From: Pleurocapsa minor HA4230-MV1
GTDB taxonomy: Bacteria; Cyanobacteriota; Cyanobacteriia; Cyanobacteriales; Xenococcaceae
Length of the DNA: 64,000 nt
Direction of reading: 5' to 3'
Assembly: GCA_019359095.1 (NCBI GenBank)
Contig: JAHHHZ010000019.1
Span: 248,001-312,000 of the forward strand
Position numbers and translations under genes: made by a program. This document shows, piece after piece, positions 1-9,125 of this stretch; the first letter of the stretch is position 1; every line of letters begins with the position of its first letter. A model generated the notes under the pieces. That model was given only the letters and a program-made list of their open reading frames with translations. It was not told where the DNA came from and ran no database searches.

Positions 1-8
1 TCGGATGT

Positions 9-779
9 TTAATCCAACGTTTGCACACCACCACCGTTGACAAATAACACTTGACCGCTTACCCATGACGATATTGGTGCTGCAAAATAAAGCACTGCAC
101 CAGCAATATCTTGCACCTCACCTAGTCGCTGTAGTGGCGTATGTGACAACATTTTTTGCTCCCTTTCTGGTGTCAGCACCGAGGCCAAAGCATCAGTTTT
201 TATCGCTCCTGGTGCTACTGCATTAATTCTTACTTCAGGACCATAATCAAAGGCTAGATTGGCAGTCATATGGTTGATTGCTGCTTTAGATGAAGCATAG
301 GCGCTGATAGCAGGACTTTTGTTTATGGATGACATTGAAGACATACTGATAATCGAGCCATACCCAGACTTTTTCATTTCAGGAGCGCACAGTTGCGACA
401 ACCGCCAGGCACTAAATACATTGAGTTGAAAAGTTCGAGCAAAGTCATCTACCGAAATATCTGACGGACTTTCTTTTCCAGCACCGCCACCGCCAACATT
501 GTTGACTAAAATATTTATACCGCCAAATTCATCAACTGTACGCTTGACTAAGTTAGTCAGTTCTTCGTCTTTGGTTACATTGCAGGATACGGCGATCGCT
601 TTTCCGCCTTTTTGCTTAATTTCATCGGCTACTTTTTGAGCATCTTCTGTTTTTAAATCCGCGACTACGATATTAGCACCAGAATCAAAGAGCATCAAAC
701 AACAGGCTTTGCCGATGCCGTTCCCGCCTCCAGTAACAATCGCAGTTTTTCCTTCTAAGTTAAATAGTTCTGTATTCAT
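9..779 (-). CDS. Short-chain dehydrogenase/reductase (SDR)
   Basis: Classical SDR of 256 residues, a predicted soluble NAD(P)-dependent oxidoreductase; the substrate cannot be told from sequence. Residues 16-23 (TGGGNGIG) are the Rossmann TGxxxGxG motif, NNVG near 93-96 stands for the usual NNAG, and the catalytic set is S148, Y161 and K165 (YASSK). D41 after the second strand favours NAD over NADP. The C-terminal SGQVLFVNGG block is typical of the family. It lies only 22 bases downstream of the serine hydrolase gene on the same strand, so the two probably form an operon. Family assignment is firm, physiological role unknown. Confidence 0.93.
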   Translation of the reverse strand: MNTELFNLEGKTAIVTGGGNGIGKACCLMLFDSGANIVVADLKTEDAQKVADEIKQKGGKAIAVSCNVTKDEELTNLVKRTVDEFGGINILVNNVGGGGAGKESPSDISVDDFARTFQLNVFSAWRLSQLCAPEMKKSGYGSIISMSSMSSINKSPAISAYASSKAAINHMTANLAFDYGPEVRINAVAPGAIKTDALASVLTPEREQKMLSHTPLQRLGEVQDIAGAVLYFAAPISSWVSGQVLFVNGGGVQTLD

Positions 780-801
780 GACATTTGTGTGTTATTTGTG
801 G

Positions 802-2169
802 TTAATTTTGTTCGATTAAATGATCGGCTACGGCTTGATAGGCAGGCAGAGAATAAGGATCGTTAGCAGAATTGGCAGCAATAGGATGGGAAGCGAAACG
901 CACGAGAACCATCTGGGCCGTAGGATCGATGTAAATGGTTTGTCCGTGTATGCCTCGCGCAGCAAATGCACCGCCTTCATTGTTAGTAATCCACCACATA
1001 TCTCGATAAGACCAGCCTTTCAGCTTGTCATAATCTGACTTGGCGAATTTCTCTTTGCTTCCGCCTTGTTGAATATCTTCGATGACAGTTTGAGGTACAA
1101 TCTGTTTACCCTGCCAACTTCCTCCAAGGCGAATCATTTCTCCAAAACGCCCCAGATCTCGCAAACCCGCACTTAGTCCGCCTGCGGCAGAAGGTATTGC
1201 TAATTCATCTACAGAATAATAGGCATCTTGTTCCATGCCAAGGTTCTGCCAGATTTTTTCCGAAAGTAACTGATTTACTGATTTTCCCGTAGCCCTAGAA
1301 ATTATCCAGCCCAAGGCATCGGTATTAACGCTTTTATAGCCAAAGGCTTCTCCGTGTTCGCCATCCTTTTGTACCGTTTGTAGGTATTCAAAATAACCAA
1401 CTGGCCCGTTGTAATTTTCGGGCTTGGGCAGTGGACTTCCCGCGATCGCATATTTCCAGATCTCTGCGTTTGGGTTGGAATAGTCTTCGCTAAATTTTAG
1501 AGCGGTGGTCATATCCATTACCTCCCTGACGGTGGCATCGGCAAAGCCAGAATTTTCTAGTTCGGGGACGTATTCGGCTACGGTTTTGCTATCATCTAAC
1601 GCTCCTTCGGCAACCAGCATCTGCGCCAGCGTTCCTGTAAAGGATTTGCTAACTGACATAGCTACGTGTTTTCCAACTTCGGTTAAAGCAGCAAAATACT
1701 TTTCATAAATGATTTTGCCTTGATGCAGGATAAGTATGCCATCGGTATAATTCTTTCCTAGAGAAGCCTCCCAAGTCATCTCTTCATCCTCAGACCACGG
1801 GACAAAAGTTAGCGTGTCAATATTCTCATCGAGATTGTATTCAAAGGGAACTGGTGGTTTTTTTATTCCACGGGAAACTTCGACTGTAGGCATAAACTGC
1901 CTCATGTGCGCCACACTATAGCGCAAAGCAGGAAACTCAAAGAAAGAGCCGTTGGCAAGCTTCAAGCGTTTATCTTCTGGCGGTGGAAACCCCTGCATCC
2001 AACCCATTTTTATGGGGTCGCTTTCTCCCGCGGAGAGATATTGTTTTTTTTGGTTATCCTGTGCAGATGAATTCACGGCGATAAAAAATACAACAAAAAG
2101 TACGGAGGCGATCGCTAAGAGATTTTTAGAAGTACGAGAAAATGATAAAAGGCTGTTTTTAGGCTTCAT
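802..2169 (-). CDS. Secreted serine hydrolase, class C beta-lactamase fold
   Basis: Protein of 455 residues with an N-terminal hydrophobic stretch (about 15-34) ending SSAQ, read as a signal peptide, so it should act outside the cytoplasmic membrane. It has the three landmarks of the beta-lactamase/DD-peptidase/esterase superfamily: S172-x-x-K175 (SVSK), a Y278-based YxSxN motif, and an HGQ (H408) in place of the KTG box. That combination is common in esterase or 6-aminohexanoate-dimer-hydrolase-like members; true beta-lactamase activity is not implied. First gene of a probable two-gene unit with the SDR downstream. Confidence 0.9.
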   Translation of the reverse strand: MKPKNSLLSFSRTSKNLLAIASVLFVVFFIAVNSSAQDNQKKQYLSAGESDPIKMGWMQGFPPPEDKRLKLANGSFFEFPALRYSVAHMRQFMPTVEVSRGIKKPPVPFEYNLDENIDTLTFVPWSEDEEMTWEASLGKNYTDGILILHQGKIIYEKYFAALTEVGKHVAMSVSKSFTGTLAQMLVAEGALDDSKTVAEYVPELENSGFADATVREVMDMTTALKFSEDYSNPNAEIWKYAIAGSPLPKPENYNGPVGYFEYLQTVQKDGEHGEAFGYKSVNTDALGWIISRATGKSVNQLLSEKIWQNLGMEQDAYYSVDELAIPSAAGGLSAGLRDLGRFGEMIRLGGSWQGKQIVPQTVIEDIQQGGSKEKFAKSDYDKLKGWSYRDMWWITNNEGGAFAARGIHGQTIYIDPTAQMVLVRFASHPIAANSANDPYSLPAYQAVADHLIEQN

Positions 2170-2208
2170 TTATTCTTGTTTCTATGCATCATGAGTAGTT
2201 GATCTAAA

Positions 2209-2835
2209 TTAGATACCGTAGCCAATTCCTAAGAGTAAGCCGACATCAGTATCATCATTAAAACCTACGTTGACACGGGCTGTTCCTGTTAACTTATCGC
2301 TAATCGGAACATCTAATCCTGCTGTTGCTAAAACATTTACATCGAAATCATCAAATATTTTTTTAATTGATATTCCAGCACCAACGAAGGGATAAAGTAT
2401 TTCTGAAGAACTATTTCTAATGGGGAATCCATAGGTTACGGGCAATAGAATAGTATTTTTATCGCCAAATAGCACCGCAGGATGTAAGGCAAAATGCTCG
2501 GTTAAAGCAGCTTTACCTAAGACAGCAAAAGCACCATTACCAATAGCAGTGTCGTCGCCCCCCAAGCCAAGATTTGCACCAATACCTAGATAGCTGCGAG
2601 ATCTATTATTTTCTCTTGTTTCTACAGGTTCTACTACATCTACTTTTACTTCTTCTCGTTTAAATTGTACGAGCTTCTGAGCATCCGATTTTACATTAAA
2701 AGACTCTAGGCTTTTACCATCCCAAACGTCTGACTGTTTGATCGCTTGAGCATCAGCCGATAATGGTTTAAGCAGCAATAGTGTGCTTGCAAGGCACAAT
2801 AGTAGACCAGTCGATCTAGCTTTTAGAAAAAACAT
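2209..2835 (-). CDS. Outer-membrane beta-barrel-like protein
   Basis: 208-residue protein with a cleavable-looking signal peptide (hydrophobic stretch ending PLSADAQA) and a C-terminal half of alternating hydrophobic and glycine-rich strands (LGIGANLGLGG, VGLLLGIGYGI), as in small cyanobacterial porin-like or opacity-type proteins. The ATG at 2835 is chosen over a longer frame from 2901 because AAGGAG lies 10 bases upstream and the signal peptide then begins at the start codon. Preceded by one of the shared direct-repeat promoters (2949-2981). No enzymatic motif is visible; exact family not recognised. Confidence 0.75.
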   Translation of the reverse strand: MFFLKARSTGLLLCLASTLLLLKPLSADAQAIKQSDVWDGKSLESFNVKSDAQKLVQFKREEVKVDVVEPVETRENNRSRSYLGIGANLGLGGDDTAIGNGAFAVLGKAALTEHFALHPAVLFGDKNTILLPVTYGFPIRNSSSEILYPFVGAGISIKKIFDDFDVNVLATAGLDVPISDKLTGTARVNVGFNDDTDVGLLLGIGYGI

Positions 2836-2948
2836 TGCAATTGAACTCCTTATTATATGTCGAGTTAGATAAACTTTAAAAATATTCCTTGACCGAGACA
2901 TACAATGTATCGCTGAATCGGTAGAAATACTTTTAAGCTATTGCGTTA

Positions 2949-2981
2949 TTTATAGCTAGAAGTTTTGAGGAACTTATGAGA
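2949..2981 (-). promoter_or_regulatory. CCTCATAAGTT-type direct-repeat promoter (site 1)
   Basis: On the minus strand TCTCATAAGTT (2981-2971) is followed directly by CCTCAAAACTT (2970-2960). A -10 hexamer TATAAA (2954-2949) begins 16 bases after the start of the second unit. It points at the outer-membrane protein gene starting at 2835. Same architecture as eleven other sites in this window. Confidence 0.7.
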
Positions 2982-3003
2982 AAAGTTAATAAATGCCAAA
3001 TTG

Positions 3004-3231
3004 GGCGTTGCTGATTTGAAGTATACCATTTGCGAAGCTTATCCTTTAGGACAAGGGTACAACGTGAAACCGAAAAGTAATCTATTCGTAGCTATTAGCT
3101 GTTAGCTATTAGCTTTTTAAATTCTAGTCATCAACTGAAAAAGTTAAAAATCACATTGTCCTAAAGGACGACGCGAAGCTAGTGGTTTACCATACACCTT
3201 CGGATATGGTATACCTTGATTCAGCAACGCC
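3004..3231 (+). repeat. MITE-like dispersed repeat, copy 1 (228 bp)
   Basis: Bounded by GGCGTTGCTGA at the left and TTCAGCAACGCC at the right, which are terminal inverted repeats; the inner ends carry GTATACC and GGTATACC. The centre has an AGCTATTAGC palindromic stretch and the words CCTTTAGGAC and CCTAAAGGAC. It matches 10522-10725 in the same orientation and 47160-47338 inverted. No coding capacity and no clear target duplication at this copy. The flank 3232-3433 up to the next promoter site shows nothing I can name. Confidence 0.8.
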
Positions 3232-3433
3232 GTCTTTTGCGAGATCGAATTGTATTAGGATGTGCAATTATCAGATCGAAGAAACCTCGTTATAGACAGT
3301 GCATTTGATCTTTCGAGCGATGGCAGATAGCATTTTGCTCTTTTATTTCACCGCCTAGATCCCTTCTACTAAGCTCGATAGAGGCAATTGGATAAATTAT
3401 TACTTTGTTTTGAGGAGAAAATTTGCCAAAGCT

Positions 3434-3466
3434 CCTCATAAGTTCCTCAAATTATTTGCTTATTAA
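3434..3466 (+). promoter_or_regulatory. CCTCATAAGTT-type direct-repeat promoter (site 2)
   Basis: CCTCATAAGTT (3434-3444) then CCTCAAATTAT (3445-3455), with TATTAA (3461-3466) as -10 at the standard 16-base offset. It precedes the HdeD-like gene, giving a predicted leader of roughly 130 bases. Confidence 0.72.
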
Positions 3467-3605
3467 TAAAAAAAGTTGACGAGCATCTCTGAATTTGCCA
3501 AGACAACATCAATCAAGTTTATTCCTGGAGCGATTTTGATAGCGAGGAGGAATGCAACTATTAACAAAACCTGAAGAGAAAAACTGAATTAAGGAAGGAA
3601 ATCAA

Positions 3606-4163
3606 GTGAGAACTCAGGAACATAGAAGAGATCGGCAGAATTCAGGAGCGATCCTAGCGATGGGCATCATTATGCTCGTGCTAGGAATTATTGCCCTGAT
3701 TGGACCTTGGTTCTTAGCTTCTATAGCTGTAGAACTAATATACGCTTGGCTTTTGCTAGTTTATGGTATCGTTCAGTTTATCTATGCCTTTAAATCGAGA
3801 AGCGTAGGAGGATTGTTACTTAAGCTACTGTTTAGTATCATTTCTATAATTGTTGCGATTCTCTTATTAGTTTACCCATTAGCAGGAGTGTTTACATTAA
3901 CTCTTGTCTTGGGAGTTTATATTTTTCTCGATGGCGTTTTTCGCGTAATTCAGGCTTTTCAATTACGTCCTCTGCCAAAGTGGGGTTGGGTTCTGTTTAA
4001 TGGTATTGTCAGCATTATTCTCGGCATTCTCATTTGGTCGCAATGGCCATTCGATGCTAGTTGGATACTTGGAGTATACGTGGGTATTAGCCTAATTATC
4101 AACGGCATTGAAGTAATAATATTTCCTGCTTCAAGACCAGTGCCAGAGTTCAATAGCTATTAG
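3606..4163 (+). CDS. HdeD family membrane protein (DUF308)
   Basis: 185-residue integral membrane protein with about six hydrophobic helices in paired short loops, as in the HdeD/DUF308 family. HdeD is linked to acid resistance in enterobacteria; the cyanobacterial role is unknown. The GTG at 3606 is supported by a strong AAGGAAGGAA about 5 bases upstream and by the loss of charged N-terminal residues if the next ATG were used. Driven by direct-repeat site 2, so probably part of the stress regulon of this window. Confidence 0.85.
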   Translation: MRTQEHRRDRQNSGAILAMGIIMLVLGIIALIGPWFLASIAVELIYAWLLLVYGIVQFIYAFKSRSVGGLLLKLLFSIISIIVAILLLVYPLAGVFTLTLVLGVYIFLDGVFRVIQAFQLRPLPKWGWVLFNGIVSIILGILIWSQWPFDASWILGVYVGISLIINGIEVIIFPASRPVPEFNSY

Positions 4164-4408
4164 CCGTTAGCTCTTAGCTTTTAGCTTAAGTTATCGGTTG
4201 GCGTTGGCATTTAATATTCAGTGGGCGTGCCGTATAAACATCTGGGGAAACCCTAAATGACAGGCTCTTAGGATTGTGACCCACCACTGAATAATGTACC
4301 GCCAAGCTTCGTTTTGGCGGGGGTCTTAAACCCATAGCTCTTAGCGGACAAGACGTTTATTTTCGAGGACTTTAGAGCTAGAGGCTAAAAGCTAATAGCT
4401 AATAGCTT
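4154..4408 (+). ncRNA. Candidate structured RNA or palindromic element (family unknown)
   Basis: Intergenic block of inverted repeats. The core has a perfect 10-bp stem TATTCAGTGG (4215-4224) with CCACTGAATA (4284-4293), then a GC-rich hairpin CCGCCAA (4299-4305) with TTGGCGG (4314-4320) around an 8-base loop. The whole is flanked by AGCTTTTAGC-type repeats at about 4170-4190 and their complement at about 4385-4408. It could be an independent small RNA, the leader of the downstream NADH dehydrogenase, or a mobile palindrome. I see no Rfam family I can name with confidence. The rest of the spacer (4409-4631) holds nothing recognisable. Confidence 0.35.
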
Positions 4409-4631
4409 AAAAGATAGACTTATGACTCAAAAATTGCTTTTGGCAGAGCGGCTTCCTGAAGGTGCGCGTCTTTAGCTGTTTTACTGATACGATCGCTGCT
4501 CATCCTCATTTCTGACCGACGCACTGTTTAAATTTATACTGCGCCGTCATCATCGTCGAACAAAGCGTATTTTATAAAGATACCACCCAAGCTTTTCTCA
4601 AAAATTTACTCACCTACAAAACTTAAAAATC

Positions 4632-5897
4632 ATGAACAATTCAACTGAACCTACTGTTATCGTCGGCGGGGGTTTCGTCGGACTTTTTACTGCCTTATAC
4701 CTCAGCCACGATCGTTACCCCGAGCCAATAATTCTCATCGATTCTACAGAACGTTTTGTTTTTAAACCTTTGCTATATGAATACCTATCTGGGGAAATGT
4801 ATGACAAACAGGTTTTACCTCAATACAAGGAACTACTAAAAGGCACTAAGGTAGCTTTTGTACAGGGTAAGGTAACTGGTATCGACCTGGAACAGCGTCA
4901 GGTAGAATTAGCTTCTGGTTTGTCTTACAACTATCGTTATTTAGTCTTAGGGGTAGGTAGTAGTCAAGGCTATTTTGGTACTGAGGGAGCAGAAGAAAAC
5001 GCTTTTCCTTTCCGCACTGGGGCAGATACGGTAAAACTAGAACGGCATATTAGACAATGTTTGCAACGAGCCAGTCAAACTGAATCTCAAGCAGAACGCA
5101 GCAAGTTGTTAACCTTCGCCGTCGTAGGAGCAGGTCATTCAGGAATTGAAACGGCAGCGACTTTAGCCGATCTACTACCACACTGGTATACAAGCTTGGG
5201 TGGTGATATTGAAGATATTCGCATCGTGCTGATGGATTTCGTTACAGAAATTTTGGCAAAAGATGATATAAATCTTCGAGAAACTGCCCAGGAAGCTTTG
5301 AAAAACCGCACTGTTCCTGTCGAACTACTTTTAGGAGCAAAAGTTGCAGCAGTGGATTCAGACTCTGTGCAATATCAATTAGTAAATCGAGACGAAACTG
5401 AAACGCTATCGACTAAAACCGCAATTTGGACTGCGGGCATAGCTAACAATCCTTTAATTGAATCTTTGACGCAGATAAAAGATGAAAGCAAAAATGAACA
5501 TGGTTCTCCTCTGGTAAGATCCACTTTGCAATTAGTCGATTTTCCCGAAGTGTTTGCAGCAGGCGACTGTGCGACAGTTAAAGACCATGCCTTGCCCCCA
5601 GTAGCCCAAATTGCCTATCAACAGGCGAAGGGTATTGCCGACAATTTAATCGCCCTATCTAAAAATAAAGAAACCCATTCGGTTGACGCAAATATGCGAG
5701 GAACTTTAATAAAGTTAGGACTAAACGAAGCAGTTGCCAATCTGTTTGATAAAATACAGGTCAAAGGAAGAGCAGGAAATCTAATTCGCAACCAGACTTA
5801 CTTAGAAATGCTGCCGACTCCCCTGCATAACTTTAAAGCAAGTACAGAATGGCTTACTGACGAAATCTTCAATCGTCATCATCATTCATCGAAGTAG
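4632..5897 (+). CDS. Type II NAD(P)H dehydrogenase (NDH-2-like)
   Basis: 421-residue FAD-dependent pyridine nucleotide-disulphide oxidoreductase fold. The N-terminal FAD site is GGGFVG (12-17), the second nucleotide site VVGAGHSG is near 163-170, and AAGDCA near 309-314 is the C-terminal FAD contact. No redox-active CxxC is seen, which fits NDH-2 rather than disulphide reductases. NDH-2 enzymes pass electrons from NAD(P)H to quinone at the membrane without proton pumping; in cyanobacteria they are often thought to sense redox balance. Single gene on this strand; no obvious promoter repeat. Confidence 0.88.
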   Translation: MNNSTEPTVIVGGGFVGLFTALYLSHDRYPEPIILIDSTERFVFKPLLYEYLSGEMYDKQVLPQYKELLKGTKVAFVQGKVTGIDLEQRQVELASGLSYNYRYLVLGVGSSQGYFGTEGAEENAFPFRTGADTVKLERHIRQCLQRASQTESQAERSKLLTFAVVGAGHSGIETAATLADLLPHWYTSLGGDIEDIRIVLMDFVTEILAKDDINLRETAQEALKNRTVPVELLLGAKVAAVDSDSVQYQLVNRDETETLSTKTAIWTAGIANNPLIESLTQIKDESKNEHGSPLVRSTLQLVDFPEVFAAGDCATVKDHALPPVAQIAYQQAKGIADNLIALSKNKETHSVDANMRGTLIKLGLNEAVANLFDKIQVKGRAGNLIRNQTYLEMLPTPLHNFKASTEWLTDEIFNRHHHSSK

Positions 5898-6066
5898 ATT
5901 TTAACAAGGCTTCCGCATTGAAAGGCAGGAGGCAAAAAACAGGGCGTAAGTTTCGTCTAAAAACCAAACTTTCCCTATTTTTCCTCACCTAAATTTGTTG
6001 TTTTCTGAAGTTGAGAAAAATTCACCTATAGTTAATCTCAGAGATTTTAAAACGGCATTAGCCTAT

Positions 6067-6759
6067 ATGAGATTATTTTCCTTAGTTTTAATTGGTAATT
6101 GTTTGTTTCTAGGTTTATTAGTTTCCCCCGCTACTGCTCAAGAGAGATCTGAAGAAGATAGTAAGATCGATATTCCTGTAAAAGAAATCGAGCAAAGTCC
6201 TGTATTACAGGAATGGCTAGAGGAAGTACCAAACGTATTAGAAGCAATAAAACAAGATCCTGCTTTTGTCACCCGTTTGCGACTAGGTTTTACTGCCTTT
6301 CCCTCTACCGATGATGCGAAGGGACTTAATCTTGGAATTGAAGATATTTTTATTGAGCGCACTGGTTTAACTATTAGTGCTGATTATCAGACGGCATTTA
6401 ACGGCGATCGCAATGCTTTTGGTGCGGACTTACACTATTTTCTCTTACCCCTTGGTGACTATCTTAATTTTGCGCCGTTGATTGGCTATCGCTACGTTCA
6501 AAGCAACGACTTTTCTACCGATGGGGTTCATTTGGGAGTTAGATTGATGTTGTCTTTTTCGCGAACGGGAGGCGGAGATATTTCTGTATCTCAAAGCTTT
6601 ATAAGTCCAGGAGGCAGTGAGGAAGTAGGAATTACCTTGTTTTCTGCTGGTTACGCTCTGACTTCTAATTTGCGATTATCTGGGGAGATCGAAAGGCAAA
6701 ATTCAGTTGAGGATGAAGATAGTCGCTTCGGACTGAATTTAGAGTGGTTGTTTTATTAG
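6067..6759 (+). CDS. Predicted outer-membrane beta-barrel protein
   Basis: 230 residues from the ATG at 6067. A longer frame from 5995 would need TTG and would bury the signal peptide, so the ATG is preferred. The N-terminus (hydrophobic, ending SPATAQE) is a signal peptide. A short helical segment with PVLQEWLEEVPNV follows, then beta-rich repeats ending in the aromatic terminus LEWLFY typical of barrel proteins. Only 15 bases separate it from the next gene (LmeA-like), so co-transcription is likely. Function unknown. Confidence 0.72.
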   Translation: MRLFSLVLIGNCLFLGLLVSPATAQERSEEDSKIDIPVKEIEQSPVLQEWLEEVPNVLEAIKQDPAFVTRLRLGFTAFPSTDDAKGLNLGIEDIFIERTGLTISADYQTAFNGDRNAFGADLHYFLLPLGDYLNFAPLIGYRYVQSNDFSTDGVHLGVRLMLSFSRTGGGDISVSQSFISPGGSEEVGITLFSAGYALTSNLRLSGEIERQNSVEDEDSRFGLNLEWLFY

Positions 6760-6774
6760 AAATCGAGCAGATAA

Positions 6775-7668
6775 ATGGAATTATTAATAAGTATCATGTC
6801 GGGAATACTGGCGATCGCAACTTCCGTTAATGCGGTGGGAGATAAAATTTTGAAAAATAAGATTGAATCCCAGATCGAGTCAGTAGATACTATTGCAGTG
6901 CGGATCGATAATGCACCCAATCACGATCTTTTAGGGGGAAAAGTAAAACGTGTTAGAGTTGCCACCCGCGATTTAAAAATTAGTCGAGCGATCGCTTTCA
7001 AAGTCCTAGAATTAGATGTAGACGGGATTAACATCAAGCTAAAGGAATGGTTACAGCAGGATATATTAACAGAAATTGATGGTGTTCCTACCTTGAGATT
7101 ACGAGAACTATTTGAACAACCAGTCAATATTGCATCGAGGGCGGTTTTAACTCAAGAACAACTCGATAATATACTGCAATCGCCGTTTATCAATAGGACT
7201 GTTAGACGGCGATTACAACAAACTCTCAATCGAATAGCCGAATATAACTATGTAAGAAGAGATTTTGAAATTTCTAGTTTTGCTCTGGATTTGATTGGCG
7301 AAAATCGCATTGCTTTAAAAATGAAAATTTCTGGTTTCGACCGAAAGGATGGTACTAAGGATGAAGAATTAGATGTAGATTTTAAGTTTACGTTAAAAGT
7401 GGTTGATGGCCTTAGTTTTAGATTAACCGAGCAACAGGTATTTATCGACGGAGAAGAAGTTGAACCAGAACAGGGGGTACTTGTTGTTACACCTGTTACT
7501 CTCAAAGCTTTAGAAGAGCTAGGAATTAAAGTTAGAGTGATTGAATGGGAATCTAACCAAGATGAACTTGAGCTAGCTCTATTTATTGGCGCGAATAAAT
7601 ATGCAGCCACCGCACTACTGGATGCACGTGGCTTAATTAAAGCTGCTGAACTGTTTCTCGATGAGTAA
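6775..7668 (+). CDS. LmeA family phospholipid-binding protein (DUF2993)
   Basis: 297-residue protein with a short N-terminal hydrophobic segment (signal or anchor) and the DUF2993 pattern: an early IDNAPN...GKVKRVRVATRDL block and a later LPL/LRLRELFEQPVN-like block. Actinobacterial LmeA binds phosphoinositides in the cell envelope; cyanobacterial members are uncharacterised. It sits between a barrel protein and a PI-PLC-like protein 26 bases downstream, so a shared envelope-lipid role is a reasonable inference. Confidence 0.8.
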   Translation: MELLISIMSGILAIATSVNAVGDKILKNKIESQIESVDTIAVRIDNAPNHDLLGGKVKRVRVATRDLKISRAIAFKVLELDVDGINIKLKEWLQQDILTEIDGVPTLRLRELFEQPVNIASRAVLTQEQLDNILQSPFINRTVRRRLQQTLNRIAEYNYVRRDFEISSFALDLIGENRIALKMKISGFDRKDGTKDEELDVDFKFTLKVVDGLSFRLTEQQVFIDGEEVEPEQGVLVVTPVTLKALEELGIKVRVIEWESNQDELELALFIGANKYAATALLDARGLIKAAELFLDE

Positions 7669-7694
7669 TTTAAGCTTCTAAGTAATAGTAAATT

Positions 7695-8849
7695 ATGAAA
7701 AAATATATCTGGGGCGGTGCTGTAGTCAGCATATTAACTTTAATTAGTTTGTTTGCCAAAACTATTAAAGCTGAAGTTAAATTTCAACCCCAAAACCTGA
7801 AACTCAATCAGCTGCAATCTCTAGGCACTCATAATTCTTACCACATAAGACCTGCGCCTAATTTATCTAAGGCTTTATCAGATGCTAACTGGTTAGCAAG
7901 ATTATTATTAGGAACTTTTGAATATACTCATCTACCGTTATCCGAACAATTTGATCTGGGTGTTCGGCAAATAGAGCTAGATCTAATGTTAGACCCTGAA
8001 GGGGGTTTATATGCCAAACCTCTGGGAGATTCCCTGGTCGAAAAAAGTGGTTTACCTGCCGATCCCAACTTCGATCCTGATGGAGATATGCAGCAGCCAG
8101 GATTAAAAATAATTCATATGCAGGATTTTGACTACCGAAGTACCTGTTTGACCTTTACGAAATGCTTGCAAGAAATAAAAACCTGGTCTGATAATAACCC
8201 TCAGCATTTACCAATTGTAGTGCTAATTGAAGCCTCGAATAAGGCTTATCCTAGAATGGTAATACCAGACAAAATGATTTTAGATCTGACCAAACCAGTT
8301 AAGTTTGACGCTCAAAATATTGACGAGATCGATAAAGAAATCAATGCTGTCTTCGATCGAGAAGAATTAATTGTTCCTGACGATTTGCGCGGTAATTATT
8401 CAATTCTAAAACAGGCGATCGAAAGTGAAGGCTGGCCTACCCTAGCTTCAGCTAGAGGGAAGATGATTTTCTTGATGGACAATCGCAGCGAACTCTATTT
8501 AGAAAGATATCCAGGAATGAAAGGAGCAACTCTATTTACCACCGCCAGAGAACCAGGAGAAAATGAGGCGGTATTCATCAATACTAACCAACCGAGAATA
8601 GATATTCCCAGCTTAGTTAAAGATGGCTACATAGTTCGTACTCGTGCCGATGCAGACACTTTAGAAAAAAGACTTGACAGTACCGAAAGACGCGAAGCAG
8701 CAATTAGAAGTGGCGCACAATATATTAGTACTGATTTTCCCAACCCTAGGGAATACTTTTCAAAATTTAAGCGGTTGTTTTCTGGAAATTCCTTGATTCG
8801 TTGTAATCCCTGGAATACTGATAAAAATTGTCGTATTGAGGATAAGTGA
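7695..8849 (+). CDS. Secreted PI-PLC-like phosphodiesterase (Ca2+-dependent PLC family)
   Basis: 384 residues with an N-terminal signal peptide (about 1-27). The opening block LGTHNSYH followed by GVRQIELDLML is the His and Asp/Glu active-site signature of the TIM-barrel phosphatidylinositol phospholipase C-like fold, and HMQDFDY probably supplies the second histidine. Family members hydrolyse phosphoinositide or related phosphodiesters; the true substrate is unknown. It ends the run 6067-8849 of three envelope genes. Its stop overlaps the start of a gene fragment (8849-8932). Confidence 0.85.
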   Translation: MKKYIWGGAVVSILTLISLFAKTIKAEVKFQPQNLKLNQLQSLGTHNSYHIRPAPNLSKALSDANWLARLLLGTFEYTHLPLSEQFDLGVRQIELDLMLDPEGGLYAKPLGDSLVEKSGLPADPNFDPDGDMQQPGLKIIHMQDFDYRSTCLTFTKCLQEIKTWSDNNPQHLPIVVLIEASNKAYPRMVIPDKMILDLTKPVKFDAQNIDEIDKEINAVFDREELIVPDDLRGNYSILKQAIESEGWPTLASARGKMIFLMDNRSELYLERYPGMKGATLFTTAREPGENEAVFINTNQPRIDIPSLVKDGYIVRTRADADTLEKRLDSTERREAAIRSGAQYISTDFPNPREYFSKFKRLFSGNSLIRCNPWNTDKNCRIEDK

Positions 8850-8932
8850 TTTGGATAGACTATGGTAAAGAATATGATCTATATCTAGACAAGGATTTTA
8901 ACATCACCTCTAAACGAGATCTTCTCGATTAA
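8849..8932 (+). pseudogene. 3' fragment of a small secreted-protein gene
   Basis: The frame ending at TAA 8930-8932 reads YGKEYDLYLDKDFNITSKR then DLLD, which aligns with the C-terminus of the intact 94-residue secreted protein at 32091-32375 (DGKVYDVFLDDNFNITSRR then EDLD). No start codon or signal peptide remains. It directly precedes a leader that is itself duplicated upstream of that intact gene, so the two loci share a recombination history. Confidence 0.75.
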
Positions 8933-8965
8933 AGGATGAAAATTTCAAATATTATTGAGTTTGTG

Positions 8966-8999
8966 ACTCATAAGTTCCTCATAAGTTTTTTTGTAATCT
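8966..8999 (+). promoter_or_regulatory. CCTCATAAGTT-type direct-repeat promoter (site 3) of psbO
   Basis: ACTCATAAGTT (8966-8976) then CCTCATAAGTT (8977-8987), with TAATCT (8994-8999) as -10 at a 17-base offset. From here to the psbO start the leader is closely similar to 31932-32090, upstream of the small secreted protein. Confidence 0.72.
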
Positions 9000-9125
9000 T
9001 CTATGTAGAGTGTTAACCAAGACTGTTTGTCGCGCCTATAAAAACCTCATTCTATGGCAATGGCATCTTGCTTGAAAGACTTCCACTCTTATTCAATCTT
9101 CATTAAATTCAAAAAGATTAAAGTT

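Noticed and set aside
820-1038. Plus-strand frame of 72 codons
   Set aside because: Lies inside the antisense of the serine hydrolase, with no ribosome site or family signal.
2997-3232. CRISPR-like repeats around AGCTATTAGC
   Set aside because: The units are palindromic, irregular and only part of the MITE core; no regular spacers and no cas genes.
4200-4335. 6S RNA gene
   Set aside because: The stem and loop layout suggested it, but I could not match the conserved 6S core by eye, so it is left as an unnamed structured element.
7248-7610. 120-codon minus-strand frame
   Set aside because: Serine-rich shadow of the DUF2993 gene on the other strand.
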